Shown one piece after another: positions 16,054-24,493 of a stretch of DNA of 64,000 nucleotides. The stretch is from Leifsonia aquatica (GTDB lineage Bacteria > Actinomycetota > Actinomycetes > Actinomycetales > Microbacteriaceae), in contig NZ_JACHVP010000002.1 in NCBI RefSeq assembly GCF_014190775.1, forward strand, positions 496,001 through 560,000. The letters are read 5' to 3'. The notes under the pieces were generated by a model. That model saw nothing but the letters and a program-made list of their open reading frames with translations. It made no database searches and was not told where the DNA came from. The translations under genes and the position numbers were made by a program. Within the stretch, counting starts at the first letter, position 1. The number at the start of each line of letters is the position of its first letter.

Positions 16054-17343
16054 TCAGGCGAGCATCGTGCGCCCGAGCCAGTCGGAGGAGTCGCGGACGC
16101 CGGGCAGCGCGAAGTAGTACCCGCCGCCGAAGGGCTGGATGTAGTCGACGAGCGGTTCGCCGGCGAGGCGCTTCTGCACGGCGACGAACTGCCGGTCGAG
16201 GTCCTGGTTGAAGGCGACGAAGACCAGGCCCATGTCGAGGTTGCCGTTGGCGTCGGTGCCGCCGTCGTAGTTGTACGCACGGCGCAGCAGCCGCTGGTCC
16301 GCGGTGTCGGCGGTGCGCGGGTTGGCGAGCCGGATGTGCGCGTCGAGTTGGATGACGTCGCCGGTCGCGTCGAGCTCGTAGTGCGGGTCGTCGAACTCGC
16401 GGGAGGCGGTGAGCGGGGCTCCGGAGTCGCGGCGGCGGCCGATCATGTTCTCCTGCTCGTGCAGGTTCACGCGGTCCCAGAACTCGACGAGCATCCGGAT
16501 GACGCGCACCACGTGGTAGCTGCCGCCGGTCGTCCAGGCGGGTTCGCCTCCACTGCCGCCGCGCGCCCACACGAGCTTCGACATCAGCGCGGCGTCGGTG
16601 ACGTCGGGGTTGCTGGTGCCGTCCTTGAAGCCCATCAGGTTGCGGGGCGTCCCGCTCGGCCGCGGCGGGGAGACGAAACCGTCCTGCCGCCAGCGCACCT
16701 GCATCCCGCCGCGGGTCGCGCGGGCGATCTCGCGGACCGCGTGCGTGACGGTGTCGCGCTCGTCGGCGCAGACCTGCAGCAGGAGGTCGCCGTCGCACAC
16801 CTCCCTGCGCAGCGCGTCGTCCGGGAACGCATCCATCGCCCGCAGCCGAGCGGGTTTCGCGGCGGCGAGCCCGTAGCGGTCGTCGAAGAGGGAGGCGCCG
16901 GCCGACAGGGTGACCGTGAGCGAACCGGGCTCGACCGTCGGGCCGAGCACACCGGAGTCGCGTGGAGGCGCGGTGAGCCCGGGGTCGGGCGGGGTGCCGC
17001 CGGCGGTGAGGAACCGGGCCCGCTCGGTGATGGTCTTGAGGAGGTCGGCGAGCTCGGCGCGGTCGGCCGCCGTCGCGTCGAGGGCGACGAACGCCGCAGC
17101 GCGCTGCGGGGTGGTGAGCACGCCCTGCTGGTGGGTGCCGTGGAACGGGTACGAGCGCGGAGGCGTCGCCGCCGACGACGAGGAAGGGGCGGACGAGGCG
17201 GCCGCGCCGATCCCGGCCCCGGCACCCGCCGCGACGGCCGCTGCAGCGGGCAGAGCCACCCCCGCCGCCAGGAACCCCCGGCGTCCGAGGCGGGTGCTCC
17301 GCTCGTCCGTGGCCTGTTCCGCGGCGCGCTCCGTCTCGGTCAC
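16054..17343 (-). CDS. efeB: Deferrochelatase / Dyp-type peroxidase EfeB
   Basis: A 429-residue heme peroxidase exported by the Tat pathway: the twin-arginine signal [10 protein letters not shown] at 19-28 precedes a long Ala-rich core. The Dyp GxxDG motif is [12 protein letters not shown] with D241, and the proximal heme ligand is H336 in [11 protein letters not shown]. EfeB oxidises or strips iron from substrates for the EfeUOB importer. The GTG start overlaps the efeO stop by 4 bases (17340-17343), so the two are coupled. The membrane permease EfeU is absent here. Confidence 0.92.
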   Translation of the reverse strand: MTETERAAEQATDERSTRLGRRGFLAAGVALPAAAAVAAGAGAGIGAAASSAPSSSSAATPPRSYPFHGTHQQGVLTTPQRAAAFVALDATAADRAELADLLKTITERARFLTAGGTPPDPGLTAPPRDSGVLGPTVEPGSLTVTLSAGASLFDDRYGLAAAKPARLRAMDAFPDDALRREVCDGDLLLQVCADERDTVTHAVREIARATRGGMQVRWRQDGFVSPPRPSGTPRNLMGFKDGTSNPDVTDAALMSKLVWARGGSGGEPAWTTGGSYHVVRVIRMLVEFWDRVNLHEQENMIGRRRDSGAPLTASREFDDPHYELDATGDVIQLDAHIRLANPRTADTADQRLLRRAYNYDGGTDANGNLDMGLVFVAFNQDLDRQFVAVQKRLAGEPLVDYIQPFGGGYYFALPGVRDSSDWLGRTMLA

Positions 17344-18512
17344 GATTCCCTCCTCGGGTCGCAGATGGCGGCGACGGGAGCGAGCAGTTCCGCGTCGTGG
17401 TCGAGGGCGGCGTCGAGGCGCTCGCGCTGGCCGCGGTCGAGGCCGGCGAGCGGGGTCCAGGTGCCGTCCGCGGCGCGGAACGACTCGACGAGCGTGCGCG
17501 TCTGCTGCAGCTCCTCCGTCGTGCGGTCCAGGTCGGGGTAGCGCGGGGCGAGGATGTCGTGCAGCGGCGCCAGCGCCTGCTCCGCCCCGTCGAGGTTCGC
17601 GTCGATCGTGGCCAGCTCGGTGCCGGACCCGGCATCCGCGGCGCCCGTCAGCACGTCCTGGACGGCGACCTCCACGATCTCGTGGGCGCGCAGCGCGATC
17701 GCCCCCGGGTCGATCTCGGCGTCGGCGAACGTGCCCGCGAGGCTGCCGACCTCCGTGCCGAGCTGCGCCGCCGACGCGGCGACCGTCGCGGTATCCGCGC
17801 CGCCCCAGAGCTGCGATTCGACCAGGTGGAAGCCGGTCAGCCCGTCGCGCGGCAGTCCGTCGATCTGGTCTCCGACATCGCCGAACGCGTCGTACGCGGC
17901 GCCGAGGGTCTCATAGGTGGTGTGGGCCGCCAGCCAGTCGCGCTTCGCGGCCGCTAGGTCGCCCTCCTCGGCGTCGGCCGAGAGCGCGGCGACCTGCTGC
18001 TGCAGCACGGGCAGGCGGGTGCCCACCCACGTGCCATAGGCGAGTGCGACGGGGATGAGGTCGCCCCTCGTCACCGGGACCATCCCCGGCGTGAGCTGGG
18101 CGGAGGCGGGCGCACGGCCGACCGTGACGGTGGGCCCGCGCACCGGGTCGGCGTCGGCGGGCAGGCAGACGAACCGGTACCTCCCGCTGCCCAGCGCGAC
18201 GTGCGCCTTCGCGTGGGCGCCGGCGCCCAGGTTCTCGAGGTCGAGGTAGACCTTGCCGCCGACGGCCTCCTGGAGGTAGACCTCCATCCCCGCGACGGTC
18301 GGGTTGGTGACGGTGAGCTCCTCGTCGCCGCCCGGCGCCGTGCCGTCGTGGCCCCACCCCGCGCCGCAGTCGTCGAGTCCGGCCGAGACGGCGTAGGTGC
18401 CGGAGGCCGCTGCGACGGCGACGGGCCGTGCGGCGATCGCGAGCGTCACGGCCACCGCGACGAGCACGCCGACGATCACGAGGATCGCGGTGAGGCGCGT
18501 GCGTTTCGACAT
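17340..18512 (-). CDS. efeO: EfeO-type periplasmic iron-uptake protein
   Basis: A 390-residue exported protein with an N-terminal hydrophobic signal/anchor (8-30), a cupredoxin-like domain (about 37-135) and an M75/imelysin-type domain (about 150-385). The latter shows the metal-binding HxxE in [15 protein letters not shown] (H229, E232). EfeO delivers Fe to the EfeU permease and works with EfeB. No EfeU lies upstream; the next 350 bases are a regulatory gap shared with a divergent gene. No DtxR/IdeR box is evident upstream. Confidence 0.85.
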   Translation of the reverse strand: MSKRTRLTAILVIVGVLVAVAVTLAIAARPVAVAAASGTYAVSAGLDDCGAGWGHDGTAPGGDEELTVTNPTVAGMEVYLQEAVGGKVYLDLENLGAGAHAKAHVALGSGRYRFVCLPADADPVRGPTVTVGRAPASAQLTPGMVPVTRGDLIPVALAYGTWVGTRLPVLQQQVAALSADAEEGDLAAAKRDWLAAHTTYETLGAAYDAFGDVGDQIDGLPRDGLTGFHLVESQLWGGADTATVAASAAQLGTEVGSLAGTFADAEIDPGAIALRAHEIVEVAVQDVLTGAADAGSGTELATIDANLDGAEQALAPLHDILAPRYPDLDRTTEELQQTRTLVESFRAADGTWTPLAGLDRGQRERLDAALDHDAELLAPVAAICDPRRES

Positions 18513-18615
18513 CGCGGGGAGTCCTTCGCGGGGGAGGTGCGGGGAGGCTGGAGCGCGGCCGGTGGCGCTCCGGCAGCAGCGATCCTAGGAGCCGCCTATG
18601 CATCGGGGGAGGGGA

Positions 18616-18659
18616 GGTCACCCCTTGTTCACCGGACGGTCACGGGGGTGTCCCCGAAC
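18616..18659 (+). promoter_or_regulatory. PHO-box-like 11-nt direct repeats upstream of the surface/Pst cluster
   Basis: Consecutive 11-nt units GGTCACCCCTT, GTTCACCGGAC and GGTCACGGGGG (18616-18648) match the G(G/T)TCA-type direct repeat bound by PhoP in Streptomyces, with a weaker fourth unit TGTCCCCGAAC. They lie in the 350-bp gap between efeO and the gene at 18863, about 200 bases before that start. The remaining gap holds no recognisable gene. Confidence 0.65.
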
Positions 18660-18862
18660 GGGGGGTCCCGCCCCGGAGCGGGCTGGGAGACACGGCGTGG
18701 ACCGGTGAGAATCCCCACAGACTGGGGGTGCGCCGGACACCTCTCCTTCACCTTCCCGTCGCCGCGCCTTCATGGGCGGCCCGCACCGTATGCGTGACGG
18801 TCGCCCACCAGAGGCACGAGACCCCGCGTGCCGGCCCCGTCCCCTCTCCCGAAGGCACAGCC

Positions 18863-19417
18863 ATGTCCGCTTCGCCGCGCATCGTTTTCTCCACGTTCCG
18901 TTCCAGCGCCGACCCGATGTTCCTGGCCTGGACGCGGTTCCTCCAGACCGTCGAAGGCGCGGCCCGCCGCACGGGCTCGATCGCGGTCTCGCGCCCGGGC
19001 ACCCCGGCCGCGACGAGCGTCGTGCGCCGGACGCCGATGGCGCACCCCGTCGTGGCGGACGGCGCGTGCGGGGTGTGGCGCATCCTGGCCTCCAACAACC
19101 GCGAGCTGGGCCGCAGCGCCCGCGCGTACACCTCCTACGCCAGTGCGCGCGCCCACGTGATCGCGCTGCGCGCCGGCGTGGATGAGCTCCGGCTGACGAC
19201 CGTGAGCGGCGAGCGCACCGGGATGCACGGCTGGTACCTCTCGCACGGCCGCCAGCCCGTCATTACCTGCGGTCGCTGGTACGGCGCCGCCGCATCCGGG
19301 ACGACGGCCGCCTTCGCCGCGATCGACGCGCTGCGGGAGGCGGAGATCGAGGACACCGTGCGCCGCCTCGAGCCGCCGCGGCGCACCGGCGCGGTCGCCG
19401 ACGACGTCGTGTGGTGA
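18863..19417 (+). CDS. Hypothetical protein, weak DUF1508 (YegP)-like repeat
   Basis: A 184-residue protein without signal peptide. The segment GVWRILASNNRELGRSARAY resembles the DUF1508/YegP repeat (F.L.AsNG.vI..S..Y.SK), and GWYLSHGRQPVITCGRWY could be a second, weaker repeat. YegP-like proteins are small alpha/beta proteins of unclear role. ATG 18863 follows GAAGG. The frame is open further upstream, but no ribosome site supports a longer form. It overlaps the next gene by one base, starting a chain of coupled genes running to the PASTA kinase. Confidence 0.6.
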   Translation: MSASPRIVFSTFRSSADPMFLAWTRFLQTVEGAARRTGSIAVSRPGTPAATSVVRRTPMAHPVVADGACGVWRILASNNRELGRSARAYTSYASARAHVIALRAGVDELRLTTVSGERTGMHGWYLSHGRQPVITCGRWYGAAASGTTAAFAAIDALREAEIEDTVRRLEPPRRTGAVADDVVW

Positions 19418-20211
19418 TGCGGAGGCTGCTGCTCGTCGCTGGGGCCGCCGCGATCGCGGTCGTCGTGGGCGTGTGCGCGCTCAGCTCGGCCCCGGCGCCC
19501 CGGGGATGGAGCGTGCCGCCCTCCGATGTCGTTCCGGCGGGGGAGGCGATGCCCGAGGGCACGCCCGCCGACTCGACGGGGCTCGGCGCGCCCGCCACCG
19601 CGGCCCCGGCTGACGGCCCACTCGCCGCCGGCAACTCCGCCCGTGTCTCCCGTGCCTGGGCCGCCGACGTCGCGCGCCGCACGGGCATCCCCGGGCGGGC
19701 CGTGCTGGCCTATGCCGGTGCGGCCACCGCGATCGCCGCGAAGGACCCGGGATGCCGCCTCGGCTGGTCGACGCTCGCCGGCCTGGGCGCGGTGGAGTCG
19801 CACCACGGCACGATCGGAGGCTCGGCGCCGCAGGGGGACGGAACCGTGCAGCCGCCCATCCTCGGGCCGCGCCTCGACGGCACCGACTACGCCGCGATCG
19901 ATGACACCGATGGCGGACGCGTCGACGGCGACCCACGATGGGATCGCGCGGTCGGGCCGTTCCAATTCCTCCCGTCGACCTGGGAGCAGTGGGGAGCCGA
20001 CGGATCCGGCGACGGCGTCGCCGACCCGCAGCAGCTGGACGACGCCGCCCTCGCCGCCGGCCGCTACCTCTGCTCCTCCGGGGACCTCTCGCAACCCGCC
20101 TCGTGGCGCGACGCGATCTTCGCCTACAACCAACTCGACTCCTACGTCGACGCCGTCGCGGCCGCCGCGAACGCCGCCGCTGCGAGCGCGCGCGGCGCGG
20201 GTGGCCGATGA
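19417..20211 (+). CDS. Lytic transglycosylase-like secreted protein
   Basis: A 264-residue exported murein-cleaving enzyme of the MltB/SLT_2 type. The N-terminal signal/anchor covers residues 3-22, then an Ala/Pro-rich linker. The catalytic region has the glutamate E127 in GLGAVESHHGTIGG, GPFQFLPSTWEQWGADGSGD and the terminal AIFAYNQLDSYVDAV, all standard for actinobacterial members. ATG 19417 overlaps the upstream stop (TGATG); in-frame GTGs at 19411 and 19414 are alternatives. It overlaps the kinase gene by 4 bases, linking cell-wall turnover with wall-sensing signalling. Confidence 0.85.
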   Translation: MRRLLLVAGAAAIAVVVGVCALSSAPAPRGWSVPPSDVVPAGEAMPEGTPADSTGLGAPATAAPADGPLAAGNSARVSRAWAADVARRTGIPGRAVLAYAGAATAIAAKDPGCRLGWSTLAGLGAVESHHGTIGGSAPQGDGTVQPPILGPRLDGTDYAAIDDTDGGRVDGDPRWDRAVGPFQFLPSTWEQWGADGSGDGVADPQQLDDAALAAGRYLCSSGDLSQPASWRDAIFAYNQLDSYVDAVAAAANAAAASARGAGGR

Positions 20212-22049
20212 GCGCGTTCGCCGGCCGGTTCGAGCTCGACGGACTGCTCGGCAGCGGCGCGACGGCCTCCGTCTACAGCGCCCGCGACACCACGACGGGC
20301 GAGACCGTCGCCGTCAAGGTGCTGCACCCCCGTCTCTCGGGCACGGCCGCCGAACGAAACGCCTTCTTCGCCGAAGCGGCCGCGGCGGCGCGGGTCGACC
20401 ATCCCGGAGTCCCCGCGGTGCTCGGCCACGGCGTGGACGAGGGAGGCGGTGAGCCGCGCGCCTGGATCGCGACCGCCCGCGCCCCGGGACGCACCCTCGC
20501 GCGGCTCGTCGAGGCCGACGGTCCGCTGGATCCCGCCGCGGCCCTCGCGCTCGCGGCACGGCTGCTCGACGCGCTCGCCGCGGTGCACGCGGCGGGGCTG
20601 GTGCACCGTGACGTCGCCCCGGGCAACGTGGTCGTCGCCGACGACGGCGCGGTCTCGCTGCTCGACTTCGGTCTCGCGGACGCGCCGGGGCGGGCGGCGG
20701 TCGGCGGCGACGTGCTGCGCTCGCGCGCAGGCGCGACCGGAGTCGGAGGCGGGGAGGTGGACGGCGGCGTGATCGGGAGCGTCAACTACCTCTCGCCCGA
20801 GCAGGCCCTCGGCGCGCCCGTCGACGAACGCGGCGATCTCTACCAGGCGGCCGGCCTCCTGCACTTCGCGCTGACCGGGCGTCCGCCGTTCCCGCGTGCG
20901 ACGGCCGCGCAGACCATGGCGGCGCACGTGTCCGCGCCGCCGCCCGTGCCGTCGGCACTGGACTCGCGCATCCCGCGGGCCGCGGACGAGATCGTGGTGC
21001 GCGGCCTGATGAAGCAGCCGGAGGCCCGCTACGCGAGCGCCGCGGCGATGGCCGCGGCGGTGCGGGCGGTGCTGGGGGAGGCGGCTCCACCCGCGCGCGG
21101 CTCTGGTGGGACCTCCGTGCTCGACACCGGGACCGCTCTGCTGCCGACCACGGTTCCGGTCTCGCCCACCGTGCCCATCGCGCCCTCCGTGTTCATCGGT
21201 CCCGGCGGGGTGCCGGTCGATCGGGAGGCGGCGACCACCGTCATCCCGCGCGGGCGTCGCGCGCCTGAGCGCGTGTCCGCGACCCCGGCCCCCACGGTGC
21301 GACCGCCGGTGAGGCGTCCGGAGCCCGCCACCGCGCCGCGTCCCCTCCCCGCGCCGACCGGAGCGGCACGACCCGCCGCCGCACCCGCCGCCCGTCTCGG
21401 CCGCACCGCCCTCGCCGTCACGGCCGGAGCTGTCGCGGTGGCGGCGACGATCTGGCTGGTCGCCGCCAACGCCGCGCCGACGGCGCCGCCGACTCTCGTG
21501 GCGGTCCCGAGCCCGCCGCCGTCCGTCGCACCCGAGACGCCCACCCCCCAACCGACCGTCGCTCCCGCGGTGACCGTTCCACAGGACGTGCCCATCCCGG
21601 ATCTCGCCGGTCTCTCGCGTGCCGATGCGGCGGCCCGACTCGCAGCCGCGGGCCTGACCGCCGGGTCCGTCACCTCCCGCGACGGCATCGCGGCGGCGGG
21701 GACCGTGCTGCAGACCCAGCCGGCGTCGGGCGTCCCCGCGGCGCCAGGGACGGCTGTCGCCCTCGTCGTCGCATCGGGCCGCAACGCCGTCCCCGAACTC
21801 CACGGCCAGACCATGCTCGCCGCCGGCGCGACCCTCTCGGCGGCCGGCTTCGCGGTCATCGAGCGGTCGGTCGTCGACTCCACCGTCCCGGACCGCACCG
21901 TGCTCGGCAGCGAGCCTGGCGCCGGCACGGTCGTCGCGCTCGGCGAGACGGTCACTGTCGTCGTCAGCCGCCTCCCCGCACAGCCCACCACGACCCCGAC
22001 ACCCGCCCCCACCCCGACGTCGCAGCCCACCCGGCCGCCCGCGCCATGA
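20208..22049 (+). CDS. PASTA-domain Ser/Thr protein kinase
   Basis: A 613-residue membrane kinase. Cytoplasmic kinase domain 5-270: glycine loop LLGSGATASVYSA, K37 in VAVKVL, HRD 133-135, N140, DFG 153-155 and SPEQALG. A Pro-rich juxtamembrane linker and one transmembrane helix (about 397-420) lead to two extracellular PASTA repeats (about 461-526 and 527-590) expected to bind peptidoglycan, then a Pro/Thr tail. The catalytic loop reads HRDVAPGN: the usual lysine two after the catalytic Asp is alanine (A137). Its ATG overlaps the transglycosylase stop. The pst genes follow after 103 bases. Confidence 0.9.
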   Translation: MSAFAGRFELDGLLGSGATASVYSARDTTTGETVAVKVLHPRLSGTAAERNAFFAEAAAAARVDHPGVPAVLGHGVDEGGGEPRAWIATARAPGRTLARLVEADGPLDPAAALALAARLLDALAAVHAAGLVHRDVAPGNVVVADDGAVSLLDFGLADAPGRAAVGGDVLRSRAGATGVGGGEVDGGVIGSVNYLSPEQALGAPVDERGDLYQAAGLLHFALTGRPPFPRATAAQTMAAHVSAPPPVPSALDSRIPRAADEIVVRGLMKQPEARYASAAAMAAAVRAVLGEAAPPARGSGGTSVLDTGTALLPTTVPVSPTVPIAPSVFIGPGGVPVDREAATTVIPRGRRAPERVSATPAPTVRPPVRRPEPATAPRPLPAPTGAARPAAAPAARLGRTALAVTAGAVAVAATIWLVAANAAPTAPPTLVAVPSPPPSVAPETPTPQPTVAPAVTVPQDVPIPDLAGLSRADAAARLAAAGLTAGSVTSRDGIAAAGTVLQTQPASGVPAAPGTAVALVVASGRNAVPELHGQTMLAAGATLSAAGFAVIERSVVDSTVPDRTVLGSEPGAGTVVALGETVTVVVSRLPAQPTTTPTPAPTPTSQPTRPPAP

Positions 22050-22075
22050 CCCCCATCCGTGCACGGTTGCAGCCC

Positions 22076-22108
22076 CTTCACCCCCGCGTCTCCGGGCGTT
22101 CACCCGCT
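22076..22108 (+). promoter_or_regulatory. PHO-box-like repeats upstream of pstC
   Basis: CTTCACCCCCG (22076-22086), a degenerate CGTCTCCGGGC (22087-22097) and GTTCACCCGCT (22098-22108) form three 11-nt units; the outer two are exactly 22 bases apart. They end 44 bases before the pstC ATG. Confidence 0.6.
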
Positions 22109-22152
22109 CTGAGCACGCTGTGCCGAGGCGCACGCCGATCCGAGGAACCCGA

Positions 22153-23166
22153 ATGTCACAGCACACCCTGACCGTCCCGCCCGAGCCGGGCACGCGCCAG
22201 CGACCCCGCTCGCTGGCCTCGCGCCCGTCGCGCTCCGACTCCGTCTTCCGCACTGTCAGCTACGGCGCCGGCGCCACGACGGTCGGCATCATGCTCGCCG
22301 TCGGCTTCTTCCTGGCGGTACGCGCCGGGGATGCGCTGAGCGTCACCGGGTTCTCGTTCCTCACCGAGCAGCAGTGGTCGCCCGAGACGCAGAAGTTCGG
22401 GATCGCCGCGGTGCTGAGCGGCACCGTCACGATCGCGATCATCGCGATGTGCGTCTCCGTTCCCCTCGCCCTCGGCACCTCTCTCCTGATCTCCGAGATC
22501 GTGCCGCCGCGGGTCAAGACCGCGCTGATCAGCCTCGTGGACCTGATGGCCGCCGTGCCGAGCGTGGTCTACGGCCTGTTCGGCCTGTTCTTCCTGCAGG
22601 AGAACATCATCCCCGTCGCCCGCTGGATCTCGGGGCACTTCGGCTGGATCCCCGTCTTCGCCGTCACCGACGGCAGCGGCCACGCGCTCACCGAGGCGAG
22701 CGCGTTCACGTCGTCCGCGTTCATCGCCGGGCTGGTCGTCGCGCTCATGGTCGTGCCCACCCAGACCTCGGTCATGCGCGAGGCGTTCTCGCAGGCGCCG
22801 GCCGGCGAGCGCGAGGGAGCGTACGCACTCGGCTCGACCCGGTGGGGGATGATCCGCTCGGTCGTGCTGCCCTTCGGCCGCGGCGGCATCATCGGTGGCA
22901 CGATGCTGGGCCTCGGCCGCGCGCTCGGCGAGACGATCGCCGTCTACCTGATCATCTCGCCGGTGTTCACGATCAACCTGCAGGTGCTCAAGACCGGCTC
23001 CAACTCGGTCTCCGCGCTCATCGCCAACCGCTACGGCGAGGCGAGCTCGTTCGGCCTCTCGGCTCTCATGGCCGCCGGTCTGGTGCTGTTCCTCATGACG
23101 CTCGTCGTCAACTTCACCGCCTCCTCCATCGTCGCCCGCTCGCGCTCGGGCGCCCAGACCAACTGA
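22153..23166 (+). CDS. pstC: Phosphate ABC transporter permease PstC
   Basis: A 337-residue inner-membrane subunit of the high-affinity phosphate importer. About six transmembrane segments; family blocks FLTEQQWSPETQKFGI, IAAVPSVVYG-like MAAVPSVVYGLFGLF, and the EAA loop REGAYALGSTRWGMIRSVVLP that contacts PstB, followed by GRALGETIAVYLI. ATG 22153 follows CGAGGAA; an upstream in-frame GTG at 22120 is less likely. PHO-type repeats precede it and pstA follows after 13 bases. Confidence 0.95.
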   Translation: MSQHTLTVPPEPGTRQRPRSLASRPSRSDSVFRTVSYGAGATTVGIMLAVGFFLAVRAGDALSVTGFSFLTEQQWSPETQKFGIAAVLSGTVTIAIIAMCVSVPLALGTSLLISEIVPPRVKTALISLVDLMAAVPSVVYGLFGLFFLQENIIPVARWISGHFGWIPVFAVTDGSGHALTEASAFTSSAFIAGLVVALMVVPTQTSVMREAFSQAPAGEREGAYALGSTRWGMIRSVVLPFGRGGIIGGTMLGLGRALGETIAVYLIISPVFTINLQVLKTGSNSVSALIANRYGEASSFGLSALMAAGLVLFLMTLVVNFTASSIVARSRSGAQTN

Positions 23167-23179
23167 CGGCCGGGACCCC

Positions 23180-24493
23180 ATGACCACCACCGAGAACTGG
23201 AACGCGCCCACCCTGCTGGTGGACGACATCACGGTCGTCGCCACGCCCGCCGAGCGTCCGGAGCAGCCTGTTGCACCCGCCGCCGACGGGCACACCAGCC
23301 TCCCGCCCGAGGACCGCGGCGAGATCGGTCCGCGCCGCGACCTCAGCCAGACCACCTCCGAGGACCGCTTCAACCTGTGGGGCGCGCTCGTCGCCGGGAT
23401 GGCGCTGGCGCTGCTGCTCTTCGGCTGGTTCGCGCCGCTCACCGGCGAGGTCGGCTGGGCCGTCGTCGCCTTCCTCTCCTTCATCGGCATCTACGCCCTG
23501 CTGGTCTCGCTGCGCTCCAACCGCCAGACCGTCGCCGACCGCGTGATGACCGTGCTCTTCGTGAGCTCGGGACTCGTGCTCTTCGCCTCCCTGGTCTTCG
23601 TGTTCGTGTTCGCCTTCGTGCGGGGCGCCTCCGCCGTCACGCATGTCAACTTCTTCGGCCAGACGATGGAGTTCGCCGGCCCTCTCGATCCGCTCTCGAA
23701 GGGCGGCATCCTGCACGCCATCGTGGGCACGCTGATCCAGATCGCCATCGCGCTCGCGATCACCGTGCCGCTCGGCGTCGCGACCGCGGTCTTCCTCAAC
23801 GAGATCGGCGGGAGGTTCGCCCGCTTCGTCCGCACCATCGCCGACGCCATGACCGCGCTGCCCTCGATCGTCGCCGGCCTGTTCGTCTACTCGGCGATCA
23901 TCACGTTCGTGACGCATCAGCGCTCGGGCTTCGCCGCCTCCCTCGCCATCACCGTGATGATGCTGCCGATCGTCATCCGGGCGTCCGATGTCGTGCTGCG
24001 GCTGGTCGCCGGCAACCTGCGCGAGGCGTCGTACGCGCTGGGCTCGACCCGCTGGCGCACCGTCTGGCACGTCGTGCTGCCGACCGCGCGCTCGGGTCTC
24101 GTGACCGCCGTCATCCTGGGCACCGCCCGCGGGATCGGCGAGACCTCGCCCGTGCTGCTCACCAGCGGTGTCACGGCCGTGATGAATCTCAATCCGTTCA
24201 GCGGCCCGATGATCTCCCTGCCGCTGCAGGTCTTCGACTTCGTCAAGAGCCCGGAGCCGAACATGATCGCCCGCGGCTTCGGCACCGCCGTCGTGCTGAT
24301 CCTGCTCGTGCTGGCGCTCTTCTTCGCCGCGCGCGTGCTCGGCGGCAAGGCGCCGGGACAGCAGTCCGCCGGCAGCAGGCGCCGGACCGCCGAGGCCAGC
24401 CACCGCGACCTGATGCGCATCGAGACCGCCGCAGCGGCTCCGAGCCCCAGCCCGATCTCCCTCTCCACCGACCAGAAGGACCCCACGCCGTGA
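23180..24493 (+). CDS. pstA: Phosphate ABC transporter permease PstA
   Basis: A 437-residue permease partner of PstC. Residues 1-65 are a hydrophilic N-terminal extension, longer than usual, then two hydrophobic helices (about 70-110) and the standard permease core. Core landmarks are MTALPSIVAGLFVYSA, the EAA loop REASYALGSTRWRTVWHVVL, and GIGETSPVLLTSG. The C-terminus ends in a charged tail. It overlaps the pstS gene by one base (TGATG at 24491-24495). Confidence 0.95.
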   Translation: MTTTENWNAPTLLVDDITVVATPAERPEQPVAPAADGHTSLPPEDRGEIGPRRDLSQTTSEDRFNLWGALVAGMALALLLFGWFAPLTGEVGWAVVAFLSFIGIYALLVSLRSNRQTVADRVMTVLFVSSGLVLFASLVFVFVFAFVRGASAVTHVNFFGQTMEFAGPLDPLSKGGILHAIVGTLIQIAIALAITVPLGVATAVFLNEIGGRFARFVRTIADAMTALPSIVAGLFVYSAIITFVTHQRSGFAASLAITVMMLPIVIRASDVVLRLVAGNLREASYALGSTRWRTVWHVVLPTARSGLVTAVILGTARGIGETSPVLLTSGVTAVMNLNPFSGPMISLPLQVFDFVKSPEPNMIARGFGTAVVLILLVLALFFAARVLGGKAPGQQSAGSRRRTAEASHRDLMRIETAAAAPSPSPISLSTDQKDPTP

